From CAZADH01 sp964483805 (GTDB lineage: Bacteria; Muiribacteriota; Ozemobacteria; Ozemobacterales; Ozemobacteraceae), in NCBI GenBank assembly GCA_964483805.1, contig CAZADH010000041.1, positions 1-29,031 on the forward strand: DNA of 29,031 nucleotides, written 5' to 3'. Below the pieces are notes generated by a model. The model did not search any database, was not told the origin of the DNA, and saw only the letters and a list, made by a program, of their open reading frames with translations. Below are positions 7,353-15,811 of the stretch, piece by piece. The first letter of the stretch is position 1; each line of letters opens with the position of its first letter. The position numbers were made by a program, and so were the translations under genes.

Positions 7353-8029
7353 CATTTTCGGCTGACCGCCACTGTAGTCATTTTGTAGGTGATTTTGGTT
7401 TGGGGTGACCCGGCGTTCGAATTGTTACCAAGAGGTCGCTCCCGCACTCGGTGCCTGATCGACAACTGGTCACTTGTCGGCCTGGGGGACCTCTCCCGTC
7501 ACAAGCTCACCGCAACGAACTGTAGCCCGGCGCTCGACGCAACATGACACCCCGGCCGAGCCTTTTCTCAATGCAAAGCGAAGACTCCTGATAGCTGGCT
7601 CCCCGTTCTCCTCAATACACCGCATGGCCTTGGCGAAGGTGTCCTTAGATGGGGCCAGGATCGATCCGATCTGAGCGATCCGGAGCGCCATATGCAGGGA
7701 ACTAAAGAACACCATTCGGCCCGCCGGGGCATCTGGAAACACATTCGACAAAGTCACGTCGCCCAGTCAGATCCAGGCCAATGCGTTGGCCCTCCTGGGT
7801 GTTCGATCCCTTGTGTAGCCAGTAACTGCACGGCGCAAACGAGCGCAAAGACGCGTCCGTAGCGGGAACATCGCTTGAAACCCGCTGGAACTTCGGGTTA
7901 GCCCTATAACAACTGGTTGGCCCACAGTACTTTACGATACGTCGCCTCGACAAGCCAGAACCGAATCCAGACATCGCGCAAACCTTGCACCCTGCGCCGG
8001 TTTTCATTACCGTATGACGATAACACTGG
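7353..8029. other. Left arm of the island, no convincing gene
   Basis: About 680 bp between the tRNA terminator and the hsdM control region. The only candidate is a 95-codon frame on the minus strand (7757 to 7470, GTG start). It has no ribosome site and its protein resembles nothing I know, though IAQIGSILAPSKDTFAKAM looks ordinary. It may be a decayed gene or chance. No copy of the 11-bp repeats seen near int or hsdR was found here. Confidence 0.4.
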
Positions 8030-8061
8030 GGCGTTCCGAGTGAACGCCTGCGTGGTATGAT
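8030..8061 (+). promoter_or_regulatory. hsdM promoter with overlapping inverted-repeat operator
   Basis: TGGTATGAT (8053-8061) is an extended -10 with hexamer TATGAT. The place expected for the -35 is covered by a perfect 7-bp inverted repeat, GGCGTTC-N5-GAACGCC (8030-8048). A repressor bound there would block RNA polymerase. The hsdM ATG is 45 bp downstream, behind GAGGTG. Predicted by eye only. Confidence 0.5.
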
Positions 8062-8106
8062 CGTGAGCCGGATAACCACCGACGCGCTGACAACTCCGAG
8101 GTGCGC

Positions 8107-10446
8107 ATGGAACAGACGCAACTGAACTGGATCGCCAATTTCATCTGGGGCATCGCCGATGACGTGCTCCGTGACCTCTATGTGCGCGGCAAGTACCGCG
8201 ACGTCATTTTGCCGATGACCGTCTTGCGGCGACTCGATGCGGTGCTGGAGCCGACCAAGAAGGCAGTGCTCGACATGAAGACCTCGCTCGACAACGCCAA
8301 GATCGCCAACCAGGACCAGGCACTGCGCCAGGCAGCCGGCCAGGCGTTCTACAATACGTCGAGCTTCACCATGCGCGATCTGAAGAATCGGGCCAGCCAA
8401 CAGGCGCTCAAGGCAGACTTCGAGGCGTATCTCGACGGGTTCTCGCCGTCCGTGCAGGAGATCCTCGAAAACTTCGAGTTTCGCAACCAGATCCCGCGAC
8501 TGTCGAAGGCCGATGCTCTGGGAACACTGATTGAGAAGCTGCTCGATCCGTCGATCAACCTCAGCCCGAACCCCGTGCTCAATCCGGATGGCACCACCAA
8601 GCATCCAGGCCTCGATAACCATGCCATGGGGACGATCTTCGAGGAGCTGGTCCGCCGCTTCAACGAAGAAAACAACGAAGAGGCCGGCGAGCACTGGACG
8701 CCACGCGACGCCGTTAAGCTCATGGCCCGGTTGATCTTTCTTCCTGTCGCGGAACAAATCGAGTCCGGCACATACCTGCTCTACGACGGCGCGTGCGGCA
8801 CGGGCGGCATGTTGACCGTGGCCGAAGAAACGCTGCAGCAGTTGGCCCACGACCACGGCAAGCAGGTCGCGACGCATTTGTTCGGCCAAGAGATCAACGC
8901 CGAAACGTACGCCATCGCCAAGGCCGATCTGTTGCTGAAGGGCGAGGGCGAGGCGGCAGACAACCTGGTCGGGGGTCCCGAGCACTCGACACTGGCCAAC
9001 GATGCCTTCCCTGCGCGCGAGTTCGATTTCATGCTCAGCAATCCCCCCTACGGCAAGAGCTGGAAGAGCGATCTCGAACGCATGGGCGGCAAGGACGGCA
9101 TCAAAGACCCGCGCTTCATGATCGAACACGCGGGAGACGCCGAGTTTTCGCTGCTGACCCGGTCCAGCGATGGTCAGATGATGTTCCTGGCGAACATGTT
9201 GTCGAAGATGAAGACCGGCACCAAGCTCGGCAGCCGTATCGCCGAGGTTCACAACGGGTCCTCGTTGTTTACGGGCGACGCCGGCCAGGGTGAGAGCAAC
9301 ATCCGGCGCTGGATCATCGAGAATGACTGGCTCGAAGCTATCGTCGCACTGCCGCTGAACATGTTCTACAACACCGGCATCGCCACCTACATCTGGGTGC
9401 TTACCAATCGAAAACCTGCACACCGTAAAGATAAAGTGCAGCTCATCGATGCGACGCAATGGTTCAAGCCGCTGCGCAAGAACCTGGGCAAGAAGAACTG
9501 CGAGTTGGCCGACGACGACATCAACAAGATCTGCGAGGCCTTTTCCGCGTTCAAAGAAACCGAGCAGTCGAAGATCTTTGCCAACGCCGCCTTCGGCTAC
9601 TGGAAGGTCACGGTCGAGCGCCCGCTTCGCCTTCACAGCCAGTTGACGCTGAAAGCCATCGAGACCCTGCGGTTCGCGTCTGGAGATGAAGACCTGCGCT
9701 CGACGCTCTACGATGAATTCGGCGACGATCTGTTCGCGCGATTCGAGAAGGTCGCTCCGGCGCTGCGAAAGCAACTCGAAACCTGGGGAGCCGATGACGG
9801 CGACGACCGAGAAGACGATGAAGACAGCGGCTCCAAAAAGGGTTTGCCCGAGAAGAAGAAAAAGAAGCTGCTCGACCCTAAGACATGGGAACGCGACGGG
9901 CGACTCGTCGATGCGGCAACGTGCCTGCGAAAGTCGCTGGGTGACAAAGTTTTCGAAGACCATAACATCTTCCGTGATCGTGTTGACGATGTATTGAAAG
10001 AGGCCGGGGTCAAACTCTCGGCCGCCGATCTCAAGCTAATCCTTCGTTCCGTAAGCTGGCGGGTCGAGACCGCCGCGCCCGTCATCGCCAAAGTTCACAA
10101 ACCCGGCAAAGCCAAGGCCGACCCGCTATATGGATTCTATTCGTCGCCCGTGGGCGACAAGAATCTCGTGGTCGAGTACGAGCCCGACTCTGATTTGCGC
10201 GACACCGAGCAGGTGCCGTTGCTCGAAGAGGGTGGCATCGAGGCCTTCATCCGCCGTGAGGTTCTGCCGTATACGCCTGACGCCTGGATCAAAAAAGAGT
10301 CCACCAGGATCGGCTACGAGATCAGCTTCACTCGCCATTTCTACAAGCCACAACCGTTGCGCACCCTCGATGAGATCAGAGCCGATATCCTGGCCGTCGA
10401 GAAAGAGGCCGAGGGGTTGCTCGACGAGCTGCTCAAAGGCAAGTAA
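8107..10446 (+). CDS. hsdM: Type I restriction-modification system methyltransferase subunit HsdM
   Basis: A 779-residue N6-adenine DNA methyltransferase subunit. The ATG at 8107 is preferred over an in-frame GTG at 8101 because GAGGTG (8097-8102) is its ribosome site. An N-terminal helical HsdM domain (about 5-170) is followed by the Rossmann methylase domain: SAM motif DGACGTGG (227-234) and catalytic NPPYG (312-316). Residues about 563-592 form an acidic then Lys-rich linker (DDGDDREDDED..., KKKKK), after which a C-terminal domain of about 180 residues follows. It is larger than classical 500-residue HsdM and resembles the long variants. It acts with HsdS as the modification enzyme and with HsdR as the full restriction complex. 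It is the first gene of the island operon. Confidence 0.96.
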   Translation: MEQTQLNWIANFIWGIADDVLRDLYVRGKYRDVILPMTVLRRLDAVLEPTKKAVLDMKTSLDNAKIANQDQALRQAAGQAFYNTSSFTMRDLKNRASQQALKADFEAYLDGFSPSVQEILENFEFRNQIPRLSKADALGTLIEKLLDPSINLSPNPVLNPDGTTKHPGLDNHAMGTIFEELVRRFNEENNEEAGEHWTPRDAVKLMARLIFLPVAEQIESGTYLLYDGACGTGGMLTVAEETLQQLAHDHGKQVATHLFGQEINAETYAIAKADLLLKGEGEAADNLVGGPEHSTLANDAFPAREFDFMLSNPPYGKSWKSDLERMGGKDGIKDPRFMIEHAGDAEFSLLTRSSDGQMMFLANMLSKMKTGTKLGSRIAEVHNGSSLFTGDAGQGESNIRRWIIENDWLEAIVALPLNMFYNTGIATYIWVLTNRKPAHRKDKVQLIDATQWFKPLRKNLGKKNCELADDDINKICEAFSAFKETEQSKIFANAAFGYWKVTVERPLRLHSQLTLKAIETLRFASGDEDLRSTLYDEFGDDLFARFEKVAPALRKQLETWGADDGDDREDDEDSGSKKGLPEKKKKKLLDPKTWERDGRLVDAATCLRKSLGDKVFEDHNIFRDRVDDVLKEAGVKLSAADLKLILRSVSWRVETAAPVIAKVHKPGKAKADPLYGFYSSPVGDKNLVVEYEPDSDLRDTEQVPLLEEGGIEAFIRREVLPYTPDAWIKKESTRIGYEISFTRHFYKPQPLRTLDEIRADILAVEKEAEGLLDELLKGK

Positions 10447-10449
10447 CCC

Positions 10450-12246
10450 ATGTCAACACAACGCTATTCTGTTACCCCCCATCCGATCGAAACACTGCTC
10501 ACGTGGGTAAAATCGGGCGAGATAGCGATTCCTGAGATCCAGCGGCCATTCGTCTGGGAGGCTACCAAAGTTCGCAATCTGCTCGACTCGCTCTACCAAG
10601 GATACCCTGTCGGGTATTTGATCGCGTGGCGCAACCCAACGGTAAAGCTCAAAGACGGGACAACTTCTGCTGGAAAGAGAATCCTGATCGACGGTCAGCA
10701 ACGCGTCACGGCGCTGATGGCGGCGCTGCTTGGTCGCGAAGTATTGACAAAAGATTACGAGACGATTCGGATCCGCATCGCGTTTCATCCACTGGAAGAG
10801 CGCTTCGAAGTGGCGAATCCGGCCATTCGCAAAGACTCGACGTGGATCGAGGACATCGCCGTGGTCTTCGACCCGGCAACGAGCGTTTTCAAACTGGTCG
10901 GAGACTACTGCGCCCGCAATACAACCGCAACACAGGACGCCGTGTTCTCCAGCATCGAGAAACTGCGGAAGGTCATCAACAACCATGTTGGCGTCATCGA
11001 ACTGGCCGATGATCTCGATATCGAGACGGTCACCGAGATCTTTATTCGGGTAAACTCGGCCGGCACCGAGCTGTCGCAAGCCGACTTCGCCATGTCGAAG
11101 ATCGCGGTCAATGAGACCTATGGTGGCAACCTGCTGCGCAAAGCCATCGACTACTTCTGTCATCTCTCGGTCGCGCCCGAGTTCCTGGCGAAAATCGAGA
11201 AGGGCGACAAGGCGTTTGCCGAGTCTGAGTTCCTGCCAAAGATGCGGTGGCTCAAGGATGTCAACGACGACATCTACGATCCAACCTATACCGACATGCT
11301 GCGGGTAGCGTTTACGTCGGAGTTCGGTCGCGGAAAGCTGCAGGACCTGGTTGCTCTGCTGTCGGGCCGCAACTTCGCCACGAAGCAGTTCGAAGAGGCG
11401 GTCGCCGAGGAGTCGTTCGGCAAGCTGAAGAAGGGCATCCTGGCGTTCATCAACAAGACACATTTTGACCGGATCACCATGATTCTGCGCTCGGCAGGCT
11501 TCGTGACCAGCGGCCTGATCGGCGGCCAGAACGCCGTGAACTTTGCGTACATTTTGTATTTACGTGGGCGTGCCGAGAACATGCCTGCAGCCGACCTCGA
11601 ACAGTTAGTGCGGCGCTGGTATGTCATGTCGATTCTGCGCGGGCGTTACACCGGAAGCCCTGAAACCGCGTTCGATTTCGACATTCGTCAGATCGAGGCG
11701 CGTGGATTAGCCGCATATACCAAGTCGGTGATCGACACCGAGTTGCCCGAGAGCTTCTGGACCGGAATGTTACCGCAACTCATGGACACGTCGTCAGGCC
11801 AGAGCCCGTATTTTCTGGCGTATCAGGCGGCCCAGGTCAAGCTGGGCGACAAAGGCTTTCTGTCGCGCGACATCACGGTCAATGACCTGCTGTTGAATCG
11901 CTGCGACGTGCATCACGTCTTCCCGAAGAAGCATCTGAAGAGTCAGGGGCTCGCCCGTGGCAGATACAACCAGATCGCCAACTTCGTGATCGCACAGAGC
12001 GAAATCAACATCGCCATCGGCGACAAGGCTCCCGAGAAGTACTTCGCCGAGCTCTCCCAACAGTGCGCCGGCGGTGACAAGAAGTATGGCGGCATCACCA
12101 GTCTCGACGACATGAAGGCGAACCTGCGAACGCATTGCCTCCCCGAGTCGCTGCTCGATGGCAAGGTGCCGAGCTATGATGAATTCCTGGAGGAGCGACG
12201 CCGCTTGATGGGCCTGAAGATCAAACAGTGGTTCGAGGTGCTGTGA
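10450..12246 (+). CDS. DUF262 / HNH (GmrSD-like) putative nuclease inside the Type I operon
   Basis: A 598-residue protein beginning 3 bp after hsdM. The N-terminal DUF262 (ParB/Srx-like, GmrS-type) domain shows IPEIQRPFVW (27-36), DGQQR (81-85) and FIRVNSAGTELSQAD (about 198-212), the motifs linked to nucleotide binding or hydrolysis in GmrSD enzymes. A helical middle follows. The C-terminal part has a His-metal finger of DUF1524 type: CDVHHVFPKKHL (about 485-496), then a conserved Asn-rich stretch (YNQIANF, SEINIAIGD). GmrSD/BrxU relatives are Type IV enzymes that cut modified phage DNA using NTP. Here the gene sits between hsdM and hsdS, so it probably adds a second barrier against modified DNA or is an accessory of the Type I complex; both are inferences. 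Confidence 0.88.
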   Translation: MSTQRYSVTPHPIETLLTWVKSGEIAIPEIQRPFVWEATKVRNLLDSLYQGYPVGYLIAWRNPTVKLKDGTTSAGKRILIDGQQRVTALMAALLGREVLTKDYETIRIRIAFHPLEERFEVANPAIRKDSTWIEDIAVVFDPATSVFKLVGDYCARNTTATQDAVFSSIEKLRKVINNHVGVIELADDLDIETVTEIFIRVNSAGTELSQADFAMSKIAVNETYGGNLLRKAIDYFCHLSVAPEFLAKIEKGDKAFAESEFLPKMRWLKDVNDDIYDPTYTDMLRVAFTSEFGRGKLQDLVALLSGRNFATKQFEEAVAEESFGKLKKGILAFINKTHFDRITMILRSAGFVTSGLIGGQNAVNFAYILYLRGRAENMPAADLEQLVRRWYVMSILRGRYTGSPETAFDFDIRQIEARGLAAYTKSVIDTELPESFWTGMLPQLMDTSSGQSPYFLAYQAAQVKLGDKGFLSRDITVNDLLLNRCDVHHVFPKKHLKSQGLARGRYNQIANFVIAQSEINIAIGDKAPEKYFAELSQQCAGGDKKYGGITSLDDMKANLRTHCLPESLLDGKVPSYDEFLEERRRLMGLKIKQWFEVL

Positions 12247-12303
12247 TGGGGCGTCAGAAGTGGTCGATGAGTGCCATTTGGGCATGGCTGCCCTCGATAC
12301 AAA

Positions 12304-12347
12304 CACCAGCACCTAACCTGGGCGAGCTTCGGCTCAGTGCTGTGGTG
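12304..12347 (+). promoter_or_regulatory. RNA stem-loop with UUCG tetraloop in the DUF262-hsdS gap
   Basis: The 150-bp gap in an otherwise tight operon can fold. CACCA-GCAC (12304-12312) pairs with GTGC-(TG)-TGGTG (12337-12347), with a 2-nt bulge, and the interior holds GAGC-TTCG-GCTC (12324-12335), a UUCG tetraloop. There is no T-tract, so it is not a terminator. A 36-codon frame (12246-12356) overlaps the DUF262 stop, and a 13-codon frame starting at 12359 ends by overlapping the hsdS GTG (GTGA at 12397-12400). Either could couple translation; neither looks like a functional protein. Confidence 0.4.
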
Positions 12348-12396
12348 AAACCTTAGACATGGCCGGAAACGACATTCTCAACAACGGGGTCCTGCT

Positions 12397-13797
12397 GTGA
12401 TTGCGGAGTTGAAGCCATATTCACAGTATCACGACTCAAAGCTCCCATGGCTACGGGAAGTGCCGAGTCACTGGAAAGTGGTTCGCTGCGGGAGTCTGTT
12501 TGGCCAACGAAATGAGACGGGGTTCGCCGACCTGCCGATCCTTGAAGTCTCGCTGCGGACGGGCGTTCGCGTGCGCGACATGCGGAGCGGAAAACGAAAA
12601 CAGGTCATGTCTGATGTCGGTAAATACAAACGTGCTACACGCGGCGATCTGGCCTACAACATGATGCGCATGTGGCAAGGCGCGCTGGGCGTCGTTCCGG
12701 TCAACGGTTTGGTCAGTCCAGCATACGTCGTCGCTCGCCCGTATGCCGATGTCGATCCGAATTTCTTTGGCGCTCTGTTTCGAACCACCGCATACATGGC
12801 CGAAATCGATGCCTGCTCGCGTGGCATTGTCAAGAATCGAAACCGCCTTTACTGGGACCAGTTCAAGCAGATGCTGGCGCCCTGCCCGCCACGTGAGGAG
12901 CAGGCCGCCATCGTCCGCTTCCTGGCCTGGGCCAACGGCCGAATCGGCAAAGCGATTCGAGCCAAGCAGAAGGTGATTGCGTTGCTCAATGAGCAGAAGC
13001 AGGCCGTAGTCCACAGAGCGGTCACTCGGGGACTTGATGCTTCCGTCCCCCTCAAAGAGTCTGGTGTCAAGTGGCTTGGCGAAATTCCACGACACTGGGA
13101 AATCCTCCGCTCAAAGTACATTTTCCGCGAAGTGGATGACCGATCAGTTTCTGGCAGGGAAATACATCTCTCAATGAGCCAAAAGTTGGGTCTGGTTCCG
13201 CATGCGCAGATTGAAGCGAAACGTTTGATTTCCGAGTCATACACTGGAGCGAGGATCTGCGCACAGGGAGACCTAGTGTTGAATCGGCTGAAGGCTCACT
13301 TAGGGGTCTTTGCCCTTGCACCGCAACGCGGGCTCGTAAGCCCAGATTACAGTGTCTTTCGACCCGTTCGTGAAATTGATGGGCGTTACTTTGAAGCATT
13401 GTATCGCACTCCGGCATGCCGTATTGAACTGCGCCAGCGAGCCAAGGGGATTGTTCAGGGGTTTTGGCGGCTTTACACTGATGACTTCAATGACATTCGG
13501 GTTCCCGTTCCGCCGAAGTCCGAACAGACGGATATCATGGACAGGCTCAAGGTCGACCTTTTCCACGTCACAAGTTCCGTTGATCAATTCGAACGCGAAA
13601 TCTCCCTTCTCCGCGAGTACCGCACCCGCCTCATCTCGGACGTGGTCACCGGCAAGCTGGATGTGCGAGAGGTTGCGGCGCGGTTGCCGGACGACGTTGC
13701 CAACGGAGAGCCCGGCGAAAATACTGAAGACCTGAGCGATGTGGATGACGGTTCTGCCGATGATGCAGACTCGGCCGCAACGGAGAACGACGAATGA
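12397..13797 (+). CDS. hsdS: Type I restriction system specificity subunit HsdS
   Basis: A 466-residue HsdS with two target recognition domains. Each begins with the family hallmark: LPWLREVPSHWKV (about 16-28) and VKWLGEIPRHWEI (about 224-236). Central conserved helices follow the first TRD (PPREEQAAIVRFLAW, then a helix ending QAVVHRAVTRGLD), and the second TRD is followed by PPKSEQTDIM and a helix with YRTRLISDVVTGKLDVRE. HsdS sets the bipartite DNA sequence recognised by HsdM and HsdR. The last about 30 residues are an unusual acidic tail rich in Asp, Glu and Ala. The start is a GTG with a weak ribosome site, possibly coupled to a 13-codon upstream frame. Its stop overlaps the next ATG by ATGA. 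Confidence 0.95.
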   Translation: MIAELKPYSQYHDSKLPWLREVPSHWKVVRCGSLFGQRNETGFADLPILEVSLRTGVRVRDMRSGKRKQVMSDVGKYKRATRGDLAYNMMRMWQGALGVVPVNGLVSPAYVVARPYADVDPNFFGALFRTTAYMAEIDACSRGIVKNRNRLYWDQFKQMLAPCPPREEQAAIVRFLAWANGRIGKAIRAKQKVIALLNEQKQAVVHRAVTRGLDASVPLKESGVKWLGEIPRHWEILRSKYIFREVDDRSVSGREIHLSMSQKLGLVPHAQIEAKRLISESYTGARICAQGDLVLNRLKAHLGVFALAPQRGLVSPDYSVFRPVREIDGRYFEALYRTPACRIELRQRAKGIVQGFWRLYTDDFNDIRVPVPPKSEQTDIMDRLKVDLFHVTSSVDQFEREISLLREYRTRLISDVVTGKLDVREVAARLPDDVANGEPGENTEDLSDVDDGSADDADSAATENDE

Positions 13798-15260
13798 GCC
13801 CCAATCGAAGCCAGGCCTACCTCGTTGGACTCGTGCGCGAACTGGGCAAGCTGCCGCGGGAAACGGAGTGGGTCGAGTTCAAAGTGAATCAGAACGACCC
13901 GCAGCTCATTGGCGAGTATCTCTCGGCACTGGCCAATGCGGCGGCATTGAACGGCCAGGCGTTTGGCTATCTCGTCTGGGGCATCGACAACGACACGCAC
14001 GCCGTCGTGGGCACCCGCTTCTCGCCATTTTCAGAAAAGAAGGGCAACGAACCCCTCGAAACGTGGCTTCTGCGCCTGCTCTCACCGAAGATCCAGTTTC
14101 GGTTTTTCGAGCTGACTCACGAGGGCCACCCAGTCGTGATTCTCGAAATCAATCGCGCATTTCGGCATCCGGTGCGGTTTCACAACGAGGCCTTCCTGCG
14201 GGTCGGGGAGGTAAAGAAACCCCTGAAAGACGCTCCCGATCGTGAACGCGAGCTGTGGCGAGTTCTCGACCAAACGCCGTTCGAGGATCTGTTGGCCGCC
14301 GAGCACGTGACGACTGAGGAAGTCCTGCGGCTGTTGGACTATCCGGCGTATTTCGATTCTCTGGATCTGCCCTTGCCCGCCAATCGCGACGGCATCTTCG
14401 AGTCCCTGGCCAACGATGATCTGATCCGGCCGTGCAGTGGTGGTGGATGGGACGTGACCAACCTCGGTGCGCTTCTGCTGGCCAAGCGACTACAAGATTT
14501 TCCGTCACTGCGACGCAAGGCGGTCCGCGTCATCCAATATCGTGGCATCGGGCGCACTGAGACGTTGAAAGAGCAAGAGATCCCGAAGGGGTATGCCAAT
14601 GGCTTTGCCGATTTACTTGCGTTTATCAGCAATCTCCTGCCCTCCAGCGAGGTTATCGGAAAAGCGCTGCGCGAGACGGTTCCCGTGTTCCCGGAGCTGG
14701 CGATACGTGAACTGGTCGCGAACGCCCTCATTCATCAAGACCTGTTCGCCACAGGGTCTTCACCCATGGTCGAGATTTTCACGGATCGCATCGAGATCAC
14801 GAGCCCGGGCGAGCCCCTTGTCGATACGCGGCGTTTCGTCGACACCCCGCCAAAGTCCCGCAACGAAGTGCTGGCCTCACTGATGCGACGATTCAGGGTG
14901 TGTGAAGAACGTGGCAGCGGCATCGACAAAGTGATCGATCAGGTCGAAGCGAATCAACTGCCGGCGCCTCTGTTTGAGGTTCCAAGCGGGTTCACACGTG
15001 TCGTCCTGTTCTCGCATCGAAAATTGTCGCAAATGAGCAAAGAAGATCGAGTCCGCGCCTGCTATCTCCATTCCTGCCTCAAGTGGGTCATGCGCAATTT
15101 CTTGACCAACGGCTCATTGCGCGCGAGATTCGGGGTGGACGAAAAGAACAAAGCCACGGTTTCTCGGTACATTCGCGAGGCTGTCGAGGCCGGTGTCATC
15201 AAGCCCTTCGATGAAGACGCGGCCCGAAAACTCATGAAATACGTGCCCTACTGGGCCTGA
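13794..15260 (+). CDS. AlbA/Schlafen-type ATP-binding putative regulator
   Basis: A 488-residue protein of the type formerly annotated as predicted transcriptional regulator (COG2865). The N-terminal AlbA_2 (Schlafen-like) domain has ETEWVEFK (about 22-29) and GYLVWGIDNDT. The middle carries a GHKL ATPase fold: IRELVANALIHQDL (about 304-317; N-box with Asn and His), EITSPGEP (about 340-347) and EERGSGIDKV (about 370-379). A winged-helix-like C-terminus (about 440-480) ends near TVSRYIREAVEAGVIKPF. It overlaps hsdS by ATGA and is co-translated. Such genes are often found in Type I R-M loci and may regulate the locus or act as a tRNA/RNA-directed effector. The 144-bp repeat begins 3 bp after its stop. 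Confidence 0.85.
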   Translation: MSPNRSQAYLVGLVRELGKLPRETEWVEFKVNQNDPQLIGEYLSALANAAALNGQAFGYLVWGIDNDTHAVVGTRFSPFSEKKGNEPLETWLLRLLSPKIQFRFFELTHEGHPVVILEINRAFRHPVRFHNEAFLRVGEVKKPLKDAPDRERELWRVLDQTPFEDLLAAEHVTTEEVLRLLDYPAYFDSLDLPLPANRDGIFESLANDDLIRPCSGGGWDVTNLGALLLAKRLQDFPSLRRKAVRVIQYRGIGRTETLKEQEIPKGYANGFADLLAFISNLLPSSEVIGKALRETVPVFPELAIRELVANALIHQDLFATGSSPMVEIFTDRIEITSPGEPLVDTRRFVDTPPKSRNEVLASLMRRFRVCEERGSGIDKVIDQVEANQLPAPLFEVPSGFTRVVLFSHRKLSQMSKEDRVRACYLHSCLKWVMRNFLTNGSLRARFGVDEKNKATVSRYIREAVEAGVIKPFDEDAARKLMKYVPYWA

Positions 15261-15263
15261 GCG

Positions 15264-15407
15264 TAATTGACGGGTCATTGATGGGTAATTGATGGAGTGG
15301 GAAAATTCGTGCGGGGTGGCGGGGCGCCTGAATTTCGAAACCAGCTCCAAATGCGGATTTGCGCGAGATCAGACGCATTGGGGCGTAATTGATGGGTAGT
15401 TGATCGT
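15264..15407 (+). repeat. 144-bp repeat, copy A (11-bp iterons)
   Basis: Starts 3 bp after the AlbA/ATPase stop. Three 11-bp units (TAATTGACGGG, TCATTGATGGG, TAATTGATGGA; 15264-15296), an 89-bp centre with the palindrome TTTCGAAA (15333-15340), then two more units (15386-15407). It aligns without gaps to 15647-15790, about 116 of 144 positions identical by hand count. Confidence 0.9.
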
Positions 15408-15646
15408 GCGTGTCCTGGCAATCGGGGAGGTCTATTATCAAAAATCAGGGAACTCGTGGGCGACCACGGTGGGTTTTAGTAAAGGAATCGGGCGAGTGAA
15501 GTTATAGGCAAGCCAGCGAAAAAAGCTCTGGGAGCGAGTTTTCGCTTTACTTCAAGGCGGTCAGTTTTAGGAAAGCCAAGTAAAGGAAAGAAAAAGGGAA
15601 GAAAAAGCCCAGTCTGCGGCGGCCCTTCGTGGACATGACGATTTTT
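15408..15646. other. 239-bp spacer between the two 144-bp repeats, no gene
   Basis: It is more AT-rich than the neighbouring genes. It contains a 26-base uninterrupted purine run (15582-15607), a small AGCGA/TCGCT hairpin around 15533-15546, and a T6 run entering copy B. No plausible coding frame on either strand. It could hold the hsdR promoter or a non-coding RNA, but I see no clear -35/-10 pair. Confidence 0.5.
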
Positions 15647-15790
15647 TGATTGACGGGTAATTGATGGGTAATTGATGGATTGGGAAAATCGGGGGTGAGT
15701 GGCGGGTTGGGTGAGTTTCGAAACCCCCTCCAACTGCGGAATTGTGCAAGAACCGACGCCTTGGCGCGTAACTGATGGGTAATTGATTGG
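15647..15790 (+). repeat. 144-bp repeat, copy B (11-bp iterons), upstream of hsdR
   Basis: Same layout as copy A: TGATTGACGGG, TAATTGATGGG, TAATTGATGGA (15647-15679), TTTCGAAA at the same offset (15716-15723), and TAACTGATGGG, TAATTGATTGG (15769-15790). It ends 21 bp before the preferred hsdR ATG (15812) and 3 bp before the alternative ATG (15794). Confidence 0.9.
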
Positions 15791-15811
15791 CCCATGACGG
15801 AGTCGGAGACA

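Noticed and set aside
7702..9963. Long minus-strand open frame (753 codons) opposite hsdM
   Set aside because: It is the antisense shadow of hsdM in GC-rich DNA. The + strand encodes clear methylase motifs and the minus product has no domain.
12246..12356. 36-codon frame overlapping the DUF262 stop as a small gene
   Set aside because: Start overlap is suggestive, but there is no ribosome site of its own and the peptide has no pattern; noted only as part of the structured leader.
15264..15790. CRISPR array from the repeated 11-bp units
   Set aside because: Units are too short and directly adjacent with no unique spacers, and there are no cas genes; the layout fits iterons or operators.
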